This document shows, piece by piece, positions 1 to 9,851 of a stretch of 64,000 bases of DNA. The notes beneath the pieces are model-generated. The model did no database searches. It was not told the origin of the DNA and worked only from the letters and a program-made list of their open reading frames with translations. The stretch is from Desulforhabdus amnigena (GTDB taxonomy: Bacteria; Desulfobacterota; Syntrophobacteria; Syntrophobacterales; Syntrophobacteraceae), in NCBI RefSeq assembly GCF_027925305.1, contig NZ_BSDR01000001.1:2693001-2757000 (forward strand). Reading direction: 5' to 3'. The position numbers were made by a program, and so were the translations under genes. How positions within the stretch are numbered: the first letter of the stretch is position 1; each line of letters opens with the position of its first letter.

Positions 1-1277
1 TGGAAAGCATACTTCAAGGCGGGGGAATTCAGGCATCGGACAGGGAAAACAGATCCTTTCGGGAAGCCCTGGAAAGGGAAAGCGATTTCCGCATCCGCCG
101 CGCCGTGGAACGGCTTCGTGAGGGGCTCTTCGATCCCGTCGCCGTTCGACTCCTGACGGCCCATGAGAATCGCCTGAGGGAAGAAACCGAACGGGGATTC
201 CGGGCGGTGGACGCAGGAAAATCTCCCCACCTTTGCGTCGTGGGGGCCTACGGACAGGGCAAATCACACAGCCTCACCTACATTCAGGACCGGGCATCGA
301 GGGAAGGCTTCGTGACCAGCATGGTCAACCTGGATCCCCGGGAGGTCCCCTTTCAGAACTTTCGCGAAGTCTACCGGGCGCTGACGGCCGGCCTAAGGTT
401 TCCCGACACCGAGGCGTCGTTCATCGTTCAGTGGAAGAGGTGGGCCCAGCAGCAGATGGCGGAAAGTCAAGATCCTGTCAACGCTCCGGCCGATGTGCTT
501 CCCAAAGAAATGCCGCATCTTTTCAAATCGGTACTGGTGGCCATGGCTCACAGGAACCTCCCCCTTTCCGAGAAGGAAAAGCGGCTGAAAAAACATGCTG
601 CGTTCCGCCCGAAGGAATTTCCCGTTCTTCTGGCCCGCGCACTGGCCGGCGAAACCGTACCGTATCATCGCCTGCGAAACGTCTTCAAATACCGCCGGGT
701 TCCCTTCTTCAAGGAAGCGCCTCTGACCCTTTGCGGCACGGAACCCTTCTTCCAAATGACCCGGTCATTGGGTCGCCTCTTGCGCAACATGGGCTACCGG
801 GGCTGGGTCCTTCTCTTCGATGAAGGAGAATCCATCGTGCAGGCGAACGTTCTCCTTCGCAGCAAGGCCTACAAGCTTTTGCACCGCTTCTTTTCGCCAG
901 AAGAGCCCGATCCCTCGTTCCTCTATCCCGTCTTTGCCTTCACCGAAGATTTTTTCCACCAGGTGCGGCAGGAGGATTATGACCAGGTCAGGGTACGGGG
1001 AGAGGTGGAAATTCCCTATTTCGATCGAAACTACGCCCAAGAATGGAGGGAACTCACGGTTTACCGGCTGAGCGATCTGTCTCGCGAGGAATGGGAAGAT
1101 CTCTCCCGGAAGCTGATGGACCTCCATGCCAGGGCCTACCGCTGGCAGCCTCCCGAAGCGGAGGTGCACCGGGAGATGGCCAACCGGCTCAGCACCATGA
1201 GCCGCCAGGAAACCCGTCTCAAGCTGAAGGCCCTGGTGGATTGCCTGGACCTGGCGTACCAGGAGCAGGTTTTATAA
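1..1277 (+). CDS. BrxD-like ATP-binding protein (5' partial)
   Basis: P-loop ATPase resembling the BREX ATP-binding (BrxC/BrxD, DUF2791-type) family. The frame is open to the left edge, so the gene is 5' truncated or begins at the edge: bases 1-2 are TG followed by GAA AGC ATA, so an NTG start one base outside the window is possible. The GTG at 105 lies inside an otherwise continuous reading and is probably not the start. Visible motifs are a Walker A (GAYGQGKS, about codon 80 of the visible frame) and a Walker B-like LLFDEGES near base 815. The stop is 15 bases before the helicase ATG, so the genes are probably cotranscribed. In BREX and Shango-like systems such ATPases pair with Lhr-like helicases; a defence role here is inferred from that pairing. 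Confidence 0.8.
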   Translation, partial: ESILQGGGIQASDRENRSFREALERESDFRIRRAVERLREGLFDPVAVRLLTAHENRLREETERGFRAVDAGKSPHLCVVGAYGQGKSHSLTYIQDRASREGFVTSMVNLDPREVPFQNFREVYRALTAGLRFPDTEASFIVQWKRWAQQQMAESQDPVNAPADVLPKEMPHLFKSVLVAMAHRNLPLSEKEKRLKKHAAFRPKEFPVLLARALAGETVPYHRLRNVFKYRRVPFFKEAPLTLCGTEPFFQMTRSLGRLLRNMGYRGWVLLFDEGESIVQANVLLRSKAYKLLHRFFSPEEPDPSFLYPVFAFTEDFFHQVRQEDYDQVRVRGEVEIPYFDRNYAQEWRELTVYRLSDLSREEWEDLSRKLMDLHARAYRWQPPEAEVHREMANRLSTMSRQETRLKLKALVDCLDLAYQEQVL

Positions 1278-1292
1278 AAAGCTTTGTATCCT

Positions 1293-4200
1293 ATGCCTTC
1301 AGCTCACGACACATTCGACTCCCCCCTTTTACTGCTCCCCAACACCTACCGGACTTTTTACGGGAGTTTTTCACACCTGCACTCCATCCAGAAGGAGGCC
1401 ATCGAACCCGTGCTCGCCGGCCGCGACCTGGTGGTGCAGTCGGCCACGGGGTCGGGCAAGACCGAAGCCGTCCTGGCTCCCTGTATCGAAAAGGTGATCC
1501 GGTCAAAAGGGGCTGACGCCGTTCTCTACATCGTTCCCACGCGCGCACTGGCCATTGACCTGGAGCGGCGCCTTGCTCCCATACTCGGTCAACGCCTGGG
1601 ATTGAATTTCGGAATCCGCACGGGCGACGCCAAACGGACCGGCGGCGGACACCCTCACCTGATGCTCACCACCCCGGAATCCCTCGACGTCCTCATGGGA
1701 AGCTCGAACAAAGAGTTGCAGCGTTTTGTACAGCGAGTGCGCACGGTGATCATCGATGAGGTGCACCCTCTCGTACACCAGTACAGGGGCAGACAGCTGG
1801 CCTGCCTGCTCCAGCGCCTGGAACGCCGCATCGGCGCCCCGGTGCAGAAGATCGCCCTTTCGGCCACCATTTCCGACGTCGGGGCCATCATGGATTTTTT
1901 CGGTTTTCGCCCCGATGCCGTGCACCTCCTGAGCACCTTGCAGCGCGAGATTGTTCCCCACCTCATCCATATCAAGCGGGAAGAAGAACTCGTCGCCCTC
2001 CTGAACGATCTCCACGATACCTGGAAGTACCGGAAGGCGCTGCTCTTTGCCAACAGCCGCGGACAGTGCGACCGTCTGTACTCCATTCTCGGCCGGGAGG
2101 GACGTTTTCAAGGGGTCGCCGAACTCCATTATTCCAACCTCAAGCCAAAAGAACGCCGGGGAATAGAAAACCGTTTCCGCCGTCGGGACCGGGCTCTTTG
2201 CATCGCTACGAGCACCCTCGAACTGGGCATCGATATCGGGGACGTGGACGCGGTCCTTCTTTTCGGACCTCCCGATTCCGTATCCGCCTTTTTGCAGCGC
2301 ATCGGGAGATCCAATCGACGCCGGAGCCACACCCACTTCTGGGGAATCTGCCGGGGAGAACGGGCCGGCGAAGAACTGCTCCGATTCCTGGCCCTGCTGC
2401 GGCTGGCACGGCGCGGGGCCGTCGAAAAACCACTGCCCAACCGCTCCCCCAGCGTGATGGTCCAGCAGATCCTTTCCTGCCTTTACGAAAAAAAGCACCT
2501 TTCCCTTCCGGCCATGCAGGCGCTCTTTCCGGACCACAGGGAGACCCTGGAGCTCCTTTTCGACTCCATGGAAAAGCAGGGATGGCTGAGGAACAAGGAA
2601 GATTTCCGGATAAGCTCGAAGGGCAAACTTCAAGAAGTCGGGAGCAGGGCGCTTTTCCACGGCGGATGGCGCTACAGGAACGCTCTCCTGGATCGAAAAA
2701 TCTGGAGCAACTTTCCGGAAACGGAAGAGGACTACCTGCTGGAACTGGAGGGCAAAGCCGTCGCCGATCTTCCCCGATCCATCGTTCGCCAGTTGGAACC
2801 GGGAGACCGCGTCCATCTGGCGGGCAAGCGCATCCAGATCCTGCAGATCGTGGATGCAGGAGAACGGAAACGCGTTCTGGCGCAGCCTGCCGAGCAGATA
2901 GACGACAAGGAGATTTTATGGCTCGGAGCCGGTTTTCAGGTTTCCTTCGAGGTGGCCCAATCCATACGGGCCATTTTGAAATCGCCGGAGGAAACGGCGG
3001 ACGCGACCGCTCTCGGTCTCTTCGCCCGAACCCGCAGACTGCTGCAGGAAGAACTGGAGAGGAACCGGCGCACGGCGATCCTGGCAAACGGCATCGAAGT
3101 CCTGCGGGAGCGGGGCGGCTTCTACCGCTATCGGACTTTCCTGGGCTCCCTGGGGAACCTGATTCTCCGCTACACCATTGCACGGGACATGGGAACGCTG
3201 GAAGACCTCTACATCACCTCGGATGAAATCGGGATCACCTCTTCCCACCGTATTCCCTTCAAAGATTTGTCACTGCCCCTGGACCGCGACGCACTGGAGC
3301 GCTGGGTCAGGGAGCACCTGCGAATGCTCCGGGCCCTTTTCCCCCTCAATACTTTTTGCGATGCGCTGCCGCCTCCCCTCCTCGTGGAAGAATTGACGGA
3401 TTTTCTCTATGACCGCCGCGTATTTGAAGCTTTTTCGCGGTATTTGACCCTCTCCTCGGAAGTCGTATCCGGCGATCCCGGCTGCCTCGACCCATACCGG
3501 GAGCAACCGGTGAACCGGGAACCGGTTTTTCTGCAGGTGGCGGACTCGATCCCCCTCCTCGCCCTTGAAAAAGAACGATGGTCCATCCACGAGGGAAGGC
3601 CTTCCTTTACCCTGCAGCCGGGCCTAAGACACCTTTCACGCCCCCTCACCGGAACGATGGTCGGCGAATACATGCGCCACGAGCAGTGCCGGCGCTGGCT
3701 GAGCTTCCATTTTCTGCCCCCCGAGGCGCAGCCCCCGGGAAGAGTGCGAGTGGATACGGACCTCGAAACGGTGCGAACCGAACGGGGGCTCCTGCACGAA
3801 AAGCGCGTCCTCGACCATATCCGGCAGGCGCACGAGACTCTCATCGTCATCGAAGAAACGGATAAAGACGGCAAACCGCGCTCCCTGAAAGAACGTCTCG
3901 ACGAAACCCGCAGGCAAATGGAATACGCCATTCAACGCATCCGGCCCAAAGAATCCGCCTGCATCGCCCAGGCGGTGCTCCTTGTCCCATCTCTCCTGGC
4001 AGATCATTATGAACCGCAGATCCATGAGACCGATGCATCCTCTCAGGGTGACCCGGGGCCAGAGCCCCAACCTGAGCTCCAAATGGATTCCTTGCCGGCA
4101 CGGATAGAGGGCATCGGCATTCCGGACCTCATTCGAATATCCCTGGCACCCGACGGCCCCCTCCTGGAGGTCGGGGACATCAAGGACAGCCCCCTCCCCT

Positions 4201-4622
4201 ATTACAGCCAGAAATGGCAGGTGGCCTTTTATGCCCTGCTCTTGAAGGATTGGATGCATTCCCAAGGGGCTCTTTTTTCCGCCCGGGTCTCCAATGCCGG
4301 TTTTCTCATCACCCGGCCGGCCCGGGGAAGCGTGGAACCCGTCATTCATCGCTTCGATCTCGATCCATACCTGGCCGCATTCCCCGCACTTTTCCAAAAC
4401 ATGGCGGCAGTGCTCCAACGCTCCCCGTCCGAGGCGACCTGGCGGCTTCAGGAACACTGCACGACCTGCCCCTATTTTGAAACCTGTTACCGGGAGGCCC
4501 TGCTGGACGAAGAGATCCAGTTCCTGCCCCGGCTGAGCCCCGGAGCGCTCGAAAAAATGAGGCGGCTCGGATTCAAAAGCATCGACGATGCTTCGAGTTG
4601 GTTTGAGGAAATCGTTTCATGA
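1293..4622 (+). CDS. Lhr-like SF2 helicase fused to a Cas4/AddB-type Fe-S nuclease
   Basis: A large SF2 helicase of about 1109 residues. N-terminal motifs are Walker A (ATGSGKTEA), DEVH in IIDEVHPL, SAT in ALSATISD, and motif VI QRIGRSNRR. The C-terminal third is a RecB-family PD-(D/E)XK nuclease: a GIPDL segment near base 4115 and EVGDIK near base 4170 give the acidic and lysine residues. One upstream Cys (EQCRRWL, near base 3687) plus three at the C terminus (CTTCPYFETC, near base 4458) match the four-Cys cluster ligand layout of AddB and Cas4 nucleases. TTG 1284 is an alternative start; I chose ATG 1293. The stop overlaps the next ATG as ATGA, so translation is coupled. The helicase resembles those of BREX (BrxHI) and Shango; the nuclease fusion is the distinguishing feature. 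Confidence 0.85.
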   Translation: MPSAHDTFDSPLLLLPNTYRTFYGSFSHLHSIQKEAIEPVLAGRDLVVQSATGSGKTEAVLAPCIEKVIRSKGADAVLYIVPTRALAIDLERRLAPILGQRLGLNFGIRTGDAKRTGGGHPHLMLTTPESLDVLMGSSNKELQRFVQRVRTVIIDEVHPLVHQYRGRQLACLLQRLERRIGAPVQKIALSATISDVGAIMDFFGFRPDAVHLLSTLQREIVPHLIHIKREEELVALLNDLHDTWKYRKALLFANSRGQCDRLYSILGREGRFQGVAELHYSNLKPKERRGIENRFRRRDRALCIATSTLELGIDIGDVDAVLLFGPPDSVSAFLQRIGRSNRRRSHTHFWGICRGERAGEELLRFLALLRLARRGAVEKPLPNRSPSVMVQQILSCLYEKKHLSLPAMQALFPDHRETLELLFDSMEKQGWLRNKEDFRISSKGKLQEVGSRALFHGGWRYRNALLDRKIWSNFPETEEDYLLELEGKAVADLPRSIVRQLEPGDRVHLAGKRIQILQIVDAGERKRVLAQPAEQIDDKEILWLGAGFQVSFEVAQSIRAILKSPEETADATALGLFARTRRLLQEELERNRRTAILANGIEVLRERGGFYRYRTFLGSLGNLILRYTIARDMGTLEDLYITSDEIGITSSHRIPFKDLSLPLDRDALERWVREHLRMLRALFPLNTFCDALPPPLLVEELTDFLYDRRVFEAFSRYLTLSSEVVSGDPGCLDPYREQPVNREPVFLQVADSIPLLALEKERWSIHEGRPSFTLQPGLRHLSRPLTGTMVGEYMRHEQCRRWLSFHFLPPEAQPPGRVRVDTDLETVRTERGLLHEKRVLDHIRQAHETLIVIEETDKDGKPRSLKERLDETRRQMEYAIQRIRPKESACIAQAVLLVPSLLADHYEPQIHETDASSQGDPGPEPQPELQMDSLPARIEGIGIPDLIRISLAPDGPLLEVGDIKDSPLPYYSQKWQVAFYALLLKDWMHSQGALFSARVSNAGFLITRPARGSVEPVIHRFDLDPYLAAFPALFQNMAAVLQRSPSEATWRLQEHCTTCPYFETCYREALLDEEIQFLPRLSPGALEKMRRLGFKSIDDASSWFEEIVS

Positions 4623-7579
4623 AAGATAAAGCTGCATCGGCAACACCGCCTGACAGCCATAAAGGCGCATCCTTCACTCCCCACCAGAGGGAGAGGCTCA
4701 AAGAATGTCTTCATGCTCTCAAGACCCGGCAGATCTACCTTCGGGATCCTGGAACACGGCTTTTCCCAATGAACCTTTCCACGGCCTTCTTTGTAAACCT
4801 GGTGCGGGACCCCGTTTTGGGGCTGCCGCAGGTCCTGGCCTATCGTGCCGTGGATGAAGGAGGAAGAGTGGTCGATGCCGCCTGCTGGGCGATTGTAAGG
4901 GAAGACGAACTGCCTGCTGTCCGGCAGTCGTTTTCGAACCGGTTTCTGACGGCCTGGAAAAAATCCATTGCCGATGGAAAGGGACCGCACCTTTTCCATT
5001 TTGGGGAAGGAACCTGGCAAGGACTCCGGGAATGGGCAGAAGAGGCAGGAAGTCCCAACCGGCTCAGTTTTCTCTGGGAACCGGGGCGTTGCCATCATAC
5101 GGACCTTCGCCGTCTGATCCGGGAGCGCTTCGACCTTCCCATTCCCGGCAGGTTGACTCTTTTCGCCCTGGATCATGTCCTGGGCCTGACCTCTTCCACG
5201 GAAAAAGAGAACATGGCGGACCTTTTCCCCCGAATGCCGGAAAGCCTTTTCCACCCGGACCCAGAGCCGTATATCCCCCGGGAGGAATGGGAAGAGGACG
5301 AAAAGCGGCGAAGCGAGCTCATCCGCTACCACGAAGCCCTTCTTGCCCTGCAGGAAAAGGTCTGGAAGTGGGCGCATCCGCACCTCGAAAGCGATTGGGA
5401 ACAGACGGAATGGGGGGAAGAACCCGCCGAAGGGCGCTCGCCCGGAGCGCATTATCTTCATTTTCTTGAAGAAGAAAAACGGCTGCGCGAGGAAAATATC
5501 CTCGCCCTGCAGGAATATTCCCTGGCGGAACGGGTGGATCGCTTTCGAGCCATCGGGCCGCTGACATTCCTTCGAACATCCCTCGACGAGGAAGGGCGTT
5601 TCCTTTACCATTTTCAAATGGAACCCGAAAACGAACTCTCCAAGTTTCGGGAGGGGGATTTTCTCAAGCTGGCGGTCGTCGGCACCCAGGACATCCAGGG
5701 CGGCTTCCCGGTCATTCTGGCCGACTATAACCCTGCGGCCGGGAAATTGTCGGTGCTCGCCCGCCAGGGCAGGCTGCCTCTGAACAGGCAACTGGCCTAT
5801 TCCCTGGAAGAGGACCTGACCGACTGGAACCATCCGAAGCTCACCCACGCCGTCCGCGCGATATTCTCCACGGAATCCTCTGCCGAGGGGAGGCATTCCG
5901 TTCTGAAGCTCCTCGCCGGTGAAGGGCATCCGGAGTTTATTCCCGTCCCCCTCACCCCGGTCCGCTCTCCCAAAGGATTCAAGGGTGAACAGCCTTGGGA
6001 AAAATCGGGAAACTCACCCTTTTCTGAGGTAACATCCCCTTTCAATTCCCCCCTTGAGGGGGAACTCAGGGGGGTGTTCTTGAAAGATATGCGGCTGTTT
6101 CAAGGAACCTGCCCGCCTCCGAACCCAAAGGGGCAAGGGAGATTTTTGCAGAGTCCCTTGGAACAAGAACGGGAAAAGTTTTTGTGGGTGCGGAACTGGA
6201 TGCAAAGCTTCGAACCCGTTTCAGGGCTCAACGCGGCACAGCGGGCGGCCCTCGAACTTCCTTTCCGCAAGCGGGTGAGCCTCATCGAGGGGCCGCCCGG
6301 CACGGGAAAGACCCATCTTCTGGCCTGGATTCTCATCGCCCTCATACTGCAAGCCCAGGAGACGGGCGAACCCCTTCGCATCGCGGTGAGCGCCCTGACC
6401 CACCAGGCCATCGACGGGATGCTTGAAAAGGTAGTGAATCTCGTCAACCGCCACCGGATCAAAGGATTTCGAGGGCGTATCATGAAATGGGGGCGTTACA
6501 AAGAAGGGGAAGCGGGCGGAAATGCACAGGATGGATCGTCCGGGTGGCCCGGCATTCGGATCGAGCCCCTGAACAACGCCGAAGACATTTCGGGAAGTCC
6601 TTATCTCATTCTGGGTTCCACGGGATTCGGACTTTACAATCTCCTGGACGGCAGGAATGGAACGTTCCCCCAAGTCTTCGACTGGATTGTTTTCGACGAG
6701 GCTTCGCAGGTGCTCCTCCCCCATGCGCTCCTCAGCCTCCTCTACGGCAAAGGAAACTTCCTTTTTCTCGGCGACGTGAAGCAGTTGCCCCCCATCGTGC
6801 TGGGAAGATACGAAGCGGCCTCTCCGGATGTCCACCGGTCGATTCTCGGGCTGCTCCTGGATCGCTATGGTCCGGAGCACCGGGTGCGGCTGGATCGCAC
6901 CTATCGCATGAACGCTGAACTCTGCGCCTTTCCCAGTCGCATGTGGTACGAGAGCACACTCCAGAGCGACCCCCGCAACGCGGCGTCCAGGCTCGAACTT
7001 ACTTCCTTTCCCGCTTCATCGTCTCGGGACGGGAATGAATCGCTTCACAGAGGCCTGATAAACCGCATCCTCGATCCGGAAAAACCCATTGCCCTCGTCC
7101 TCACCGACCACCAGGGCAACTACCAGAAATCGGACCCAGAAGTGGAAATCATGGTTCAACTGGCCCACCGCTTGATGACCCACCATGGACTCGGCCCGAA
7201 CCGCCTGGCGCTCATTTCTCCCCACCGGGCCCAGAACAACGCCATGGCGAACCGCCTGAGCCAACTCCTTCAGGAGAGCGACGATGCACTTCCGGTCATC
7301 GACACCGTGGAAAGGCTCCAGGGGGCGGAACGGGACGTGATCCTCTTCTCCACGACGACTTCCGACCCCGACCATGTCATGAGCGAATTCCTAAACAATC
7401 CCAACCGCTTCAATGTTGCCATCACCCGCGCCAGGCATAAGCTGATCGTCGTCGGAAGCCGCTCCTTTTTTCTGACGGTACCGCAGAATGAAGAAGCCCT
7501 GGCGGCCAACGCCTGTTTCAAACAATTCCTCCAGCATTGCAAAGATAAGAAGAGCCTGTTTGCATGGAACAGAGATTGA
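4619..7579 (+). CDS. SF1 (Dna2/Upf1-like) helicase with long unassigned N-terminus
   Basis: Predicted superfamily 1 helicase of 986 residues. The C-terminal half holds all the hallmarks: Walker A GPPGTGKTH (about residue 557), Walker B FDEASQ (about 693), GDVKQLPP (about 718), the arginine motif LDRTYRMN, VERLQGAERDV (about 897) and the terminal FNVAITRARHKL (about 930). The first 540 residues have no fold I can name. Residues about 443-510 look like translated repeat DNA: a copy of the palindromic element found elsewhere in this window lies at 6032-6080 without breaking the frame. The start overlaps the stop of the helicase-nuclease gene by 4 bases, so the three genes form one translational unit. 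A DNA-processing or defence role is inferred from this context. Confidence 0.85.
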   Translation: MKDKAASATPPDSHKGASFTPHQRERLKECLHALKTRQIYLRDPGTRLFPMNLSTAFFVNLVRDPVLGLPQVLAYRAVDEGGRVVDAACWAIVREDELPAVRQSFSNRFLTAWKKSIADGKGPHLFHFGEGTWQGLREWAEEAGSPNRLSFLWEPGRCHHTDLRRLIRERFDLPIPGRLTLFALDHVLGLTSSTEKENMADLFPRMPESLFHPDPEPYIPREEWEEDEKRRSELIRYHEALLALQEKVWKWAHPHLESDWEQTEWGEEPAEGRSPGAHYLHFLEEEKRLREENILALQEYSLAERVDRFRAIGPLTFLRTSLDEEGRFLYHFQMEPENELSKFREGDFLKLAVVGTQDIQGGFPVILADYNPAAGKLSVLARQGRLPLNRQLAYSLEEDLTDWNHPKLTHAVRAIFSTESSAEGRHSVLKLLAGEGHPEFIPVPLTPVRSPKGFKGEQPWEKSGNSPFSEVTSPFNSPLEGELRGVFLKDMRLFQGTCPPPNPKGQGRFLQSPLEQEREKFLWVRNWMQSFEPVSGLNAAQRAALELPFRKRVSLIEGPPGTGKTHLLAWILIALILQAQETGEPLRIAVSALTHQAIDGMLEKVVNLVNRHRIKGFRGRIMKWGRYKEGEAGGNAQDGSSGWPGIRIEPLNNAEDISGSPYLILGSTGFGLYNLLDGRNGTFPQVFDWIVFDEASQVLLPHALLSLLYGKGNFLFLGDVKQLPPIVLGRYEAASPDVHRSILGLLLDRYGPEHRVRLDRTYRMNAELCAFPSRMWYESTLQSDPRNAASRLELTSFPASSSRDGNESLHRGLINRILDPEKPIALVLTDHQGNYQKSDPEVEIMVQLAHRLMTHHGLGPNRLALISPHRAQNNAMANRLSQLLQESDDALPVIDTVERLQGAERDVILFSTTTSDPDHVMSEFLNNPNRFNVAITRARHKLIVVGSRSFFLTVPQNEEALAANACFKQFLQHCKDKKSLFAWNRD
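6032..6080. repeat. Palindromic repeat copy inside the SF1 helicase gene
   Basis: The reverse complement of this stretch matches the core of the copies at 43640-43723 and 19126-19238: an AACACCCCCCT arm, a central CCCCTC..GAGGGG palindrome and an AATTGAA spacer. It is read in frame and encodes SPFNSPLEGELRGV. The 23-base CGGAAACCTCC-type flank present in the other copies was not found here. Confidence 0.75.
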
Positions 7580-7701
7580 AAAGAGGGGGAACCTTACGAC
7601 TCCACTACCAGAGGAACATCATTGACGAAGATGGGGGAATTGCCCCGAAAATGCCGTTGATCCAGTGCCACGCTTGTGATAATTTGTGTTGCAAATCTCA
7701 T

Positions 7702-8940
7702 TACCGGACACTTTTCAGGGGGAGCGGCCATGAGATGGCCGCTTAGCCCAAGTTGAAGGCAACAGGGATGGCCCTACCTTTTTCGATCAGGTACTCAAGT
7801 GCATTGAGTCCAATCTGAAAGAGACTCAGATCACACCGATGCTTTCGGTGAAAGATCGTGTGCCAGCCTTGGCGCACGGCCTCGACTCCCAAACAGATGA
7901 TCCAGTAGTAGGCCAGGCACGCTGCGATCATCAGACGGCCCAAGCGGGCTGGATCGGATAAATGGCTCTTGTGCAGGTAGAAACCACGGCTTTTCTGATC
8001 GGAAAAGAACGTTTCGATTTTAAATCGCTTTTTGTAAACACTACAGGCGTCTTCGACGGATTCCATGTTGGTGACGAGAAAGATGGGCTCCTTGTAGCCA
8101 TTTCCCCACCAGGCGATGGCCGTAACAGGCCCATATTCCTCCCTGGAAAAAGAGACTTGGGGAGCAACGAGCGTTTCTCCCGCCTGGAGGTTGCAGGCCA
8201 TGTCCTCAAAGGAGAACTCGTGATCCTCCGTGCTGAGCATGATGGTTGAAGCTGTACGTGATACATACTGCCAGCCCCATTGGTTGACGGTCTTTTGGTA
8301 GTCAACACCATCAAATTCCCCGTCCCCTACCAGGATGATTTGAGCCTCGGCGGGAAGGATGGAGTGAACACGATCGAGAAGTTCAAGATGGATTTCTTCA
8401 GGGAAATGCCCCTTCTTACCTTCTCTGACGATCCACGCCAGGGGAAACAGTCTCTTTTTGTAGACAATGCCGATGACCAAGGCTGTGCATCCCATGCCGA
8501 CAGCACTCCCGTCGATGGCCAGAACGAGAGGCATGCCCGCCAAAGCTGCGATCAGGATCTGAGCAAAGGGCATGAAGTAGATTTCCTGGCTGATGCGCTC
8601 ATTGTCTATCCAGCGGGAAAACCGTTTGACACGGCTCTCCCGGTTGGCGCTTCTTGTTGGCGTATGGCTCGACCGTCGCTTTCTTGGCCACGTCGGGAAG
8701 ATTCGTACTTTGGCTGCCAACGATCCCACCGATCATGGAGGCCAAGGTGTTCAGGTGTCGGGCCAGATTACCCTTGGGGGCTCCCGGGTACATTCTTTTC
8801 AAAGCATTTCTCACTGCACGGTGGCGTTTCTGGGTATCACTCATGGGGGCTTCCTCTTTGATTCTGAAGTTCTCCGTCAAAATCAAAGCTTATCCCGTCA
8901 GGCAAGCCCCCCTTCGGATCACCCCAAAAAGTGTCCGGTA
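7702..8940 (-). mobile_element. IS4-family insertion sequence, 1239 bp
   Basis: Terminal inverted repeats are visible: TACCGGACACTTTT at 7702 and its complement ending at 8940, followed by partly conserved G-rich bases. The element holds one transposase gene on the minus strand, broken by a frameshift. I found no obvious target-site duplication next to the ends. It sits about 20 bases upstream of the ATG of the gene that is itself split by the IS5-family element. Confidence 0.85.
7743..8844 (-). pseudogene. IS4-family DDE transposase, frameshifted
   Basis: Reading on the minus strand, the N-terminal part begins at ATG 8844 (MSDTQKRHRAV) and runs in one frame to about 8640. The rest continues in another frame from about SRVKRFSRWIDNE to the stop at 7743. 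The second part has the IS4 DDE residues: the first Asp in LAIDGSAVG, the second in LVGDGEFDG, and the YREK-type signature YKKRFKIETFF. Together the two frames give a full-length transposase of about 365 residues. The switch falls in a stretch with no slippery homopolymer, so an inactivating indel is likelier than programmed frameshifting. Unless it is suppressed, the element cannot move by itself. Confidence 0.8.
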
Positions 8941-9042
8941 GTCAGGCTGGGGGAAAGAAATGAAAGAGCACGAACTTGTCAAGCAAATCAACAAGACCGG
9001 GGAGCGGGTCTTCTTTAGACCAAGACCTCAATTGACTTACTA

Positions 9043-9851
9043 GGTTCTGTTGACATTTGGGTTCTAATTAATAGATGTCAACAGCACTACTACAAGATGA
9101 AACATGGTTGAAGATCCTCCAATTCCTTCGCTCCTGTGTGGATGTTTACGTAGGAGAAGAAGGTGATTGCCGTCTTTTCATTGAGGCACTCCTTTGGATT
9201 ACACGAAGTGGTGCTCAGTGGAGACTGCTCCCGGAGAAATTCGGTAACTGGAACAGTGTCTATAAACGATTCGCCCGCTGGTGTAACAAGGGTATCTTCT
9301 CCAGAATGCACGAGCACTTCATAGATGATCCCGATATGGAGAACTTCATGTTTGACAGCACCATTGTTCGTGCCCATCCCTGTGCTGCCGGAGCCCTCAA
9401 AAGATCCGGTGGACAAGAGACACAGGCTCTCGGGCGCAGCCGAGGAGGTTTTTCCACCAAGATCCACGTAGCGGTAGATGGCTTGGGAAATCCCCTGAGG
9501 TTCATTCTCACTCCCGGTCAGAAGAGTGACATCGAACAGGGACCGGCTCTTATCGAGGGCTTCACCTTCGCTCATGCACTGGGAGACAAGGGCTATGATT
9601 CGGATGCCTTCGTCCAGGCGATCACCCAATCTGGAGCTACTGCTGTGATTCCACCCCGGTCCAATCGCAAAGAGCCCCGCGAATACGACCAATGCCGCTA
9701 CCGCGAACGACATCTGATCGAGTGCTTTATGAGCAAGATCAAACATTTCAGACGCATTTTCTCCAGATTCGACAAGCTCGACAGAAGCTTCTTGGGCTTT
9801 CTTGGCTTTGTCGCAGCTCTCATCTGGTTGAGGTGAAATGTCAACAGAACC
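9043..9851 (+). mobile_element. IS5-family insertion sequence with TA target duplication
   Basis: The inverted repeats GGTTCTGTTGACATTT (from 9043) and AAATGTCAACAGAACC (to 9851) are perfect over 16 bases. TA dinucleotides at 9041-9042 and 9852-9853 flank them, as in IS5-family groups that duplicate TA. Precise removal restores an open reading frame across the junction, which supports both boundaries. Confidence 0.92.
9075..9836 (+). CDS. IS5-family transposase
   Basis: DDE transposase of 253 residues filling the element. The N-terminal part has the IS5 DUF4096-like pattern ([17 protein letters not shown]). The catalytic residues appear in order: Asp in [10 protein letters not shown], Asp in [11 protein letters not shown], Glu in [13 protein letters not shown]. 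The start ATG 9075 lies just inside the left inverted repeat. The single uninterrupted frame and perfect ends suggest a recent, probably active insertion. Confidence 0.93.
   Translation: MSTALLQDETWLKILQFLRSCVDVYVGEEGDCRLFIEALLWITRSGAQWRLLPEKFGNWNSVYKRFARWCNKGIFSRMHEHFIDDPDMENFMFDSTIVRAHPCAAGALKRSGGQETQALGRSRGGFSTKIHVAVDGLGNPLRFILTPGQKSDIEQGPALIEGFTFAHALGDKGYDSDAFVQAITQSGATAVIPPRSNRKEPREYDQCRYRERHLIECFMSKIKHFRRIFSRFDKLDRSFLGFLGFVAALIWLR

Noticed and set aside
1503-2816. Leftward frame of 437 codons
   Set aside because: Antisense to the helicase-nuclease gene; no motif and poor codon bias.
7564-7746. 60-codon frame after the SF1 helicase
   Set aside because: It runs into the end of the IS4 element and has no family resemblance.
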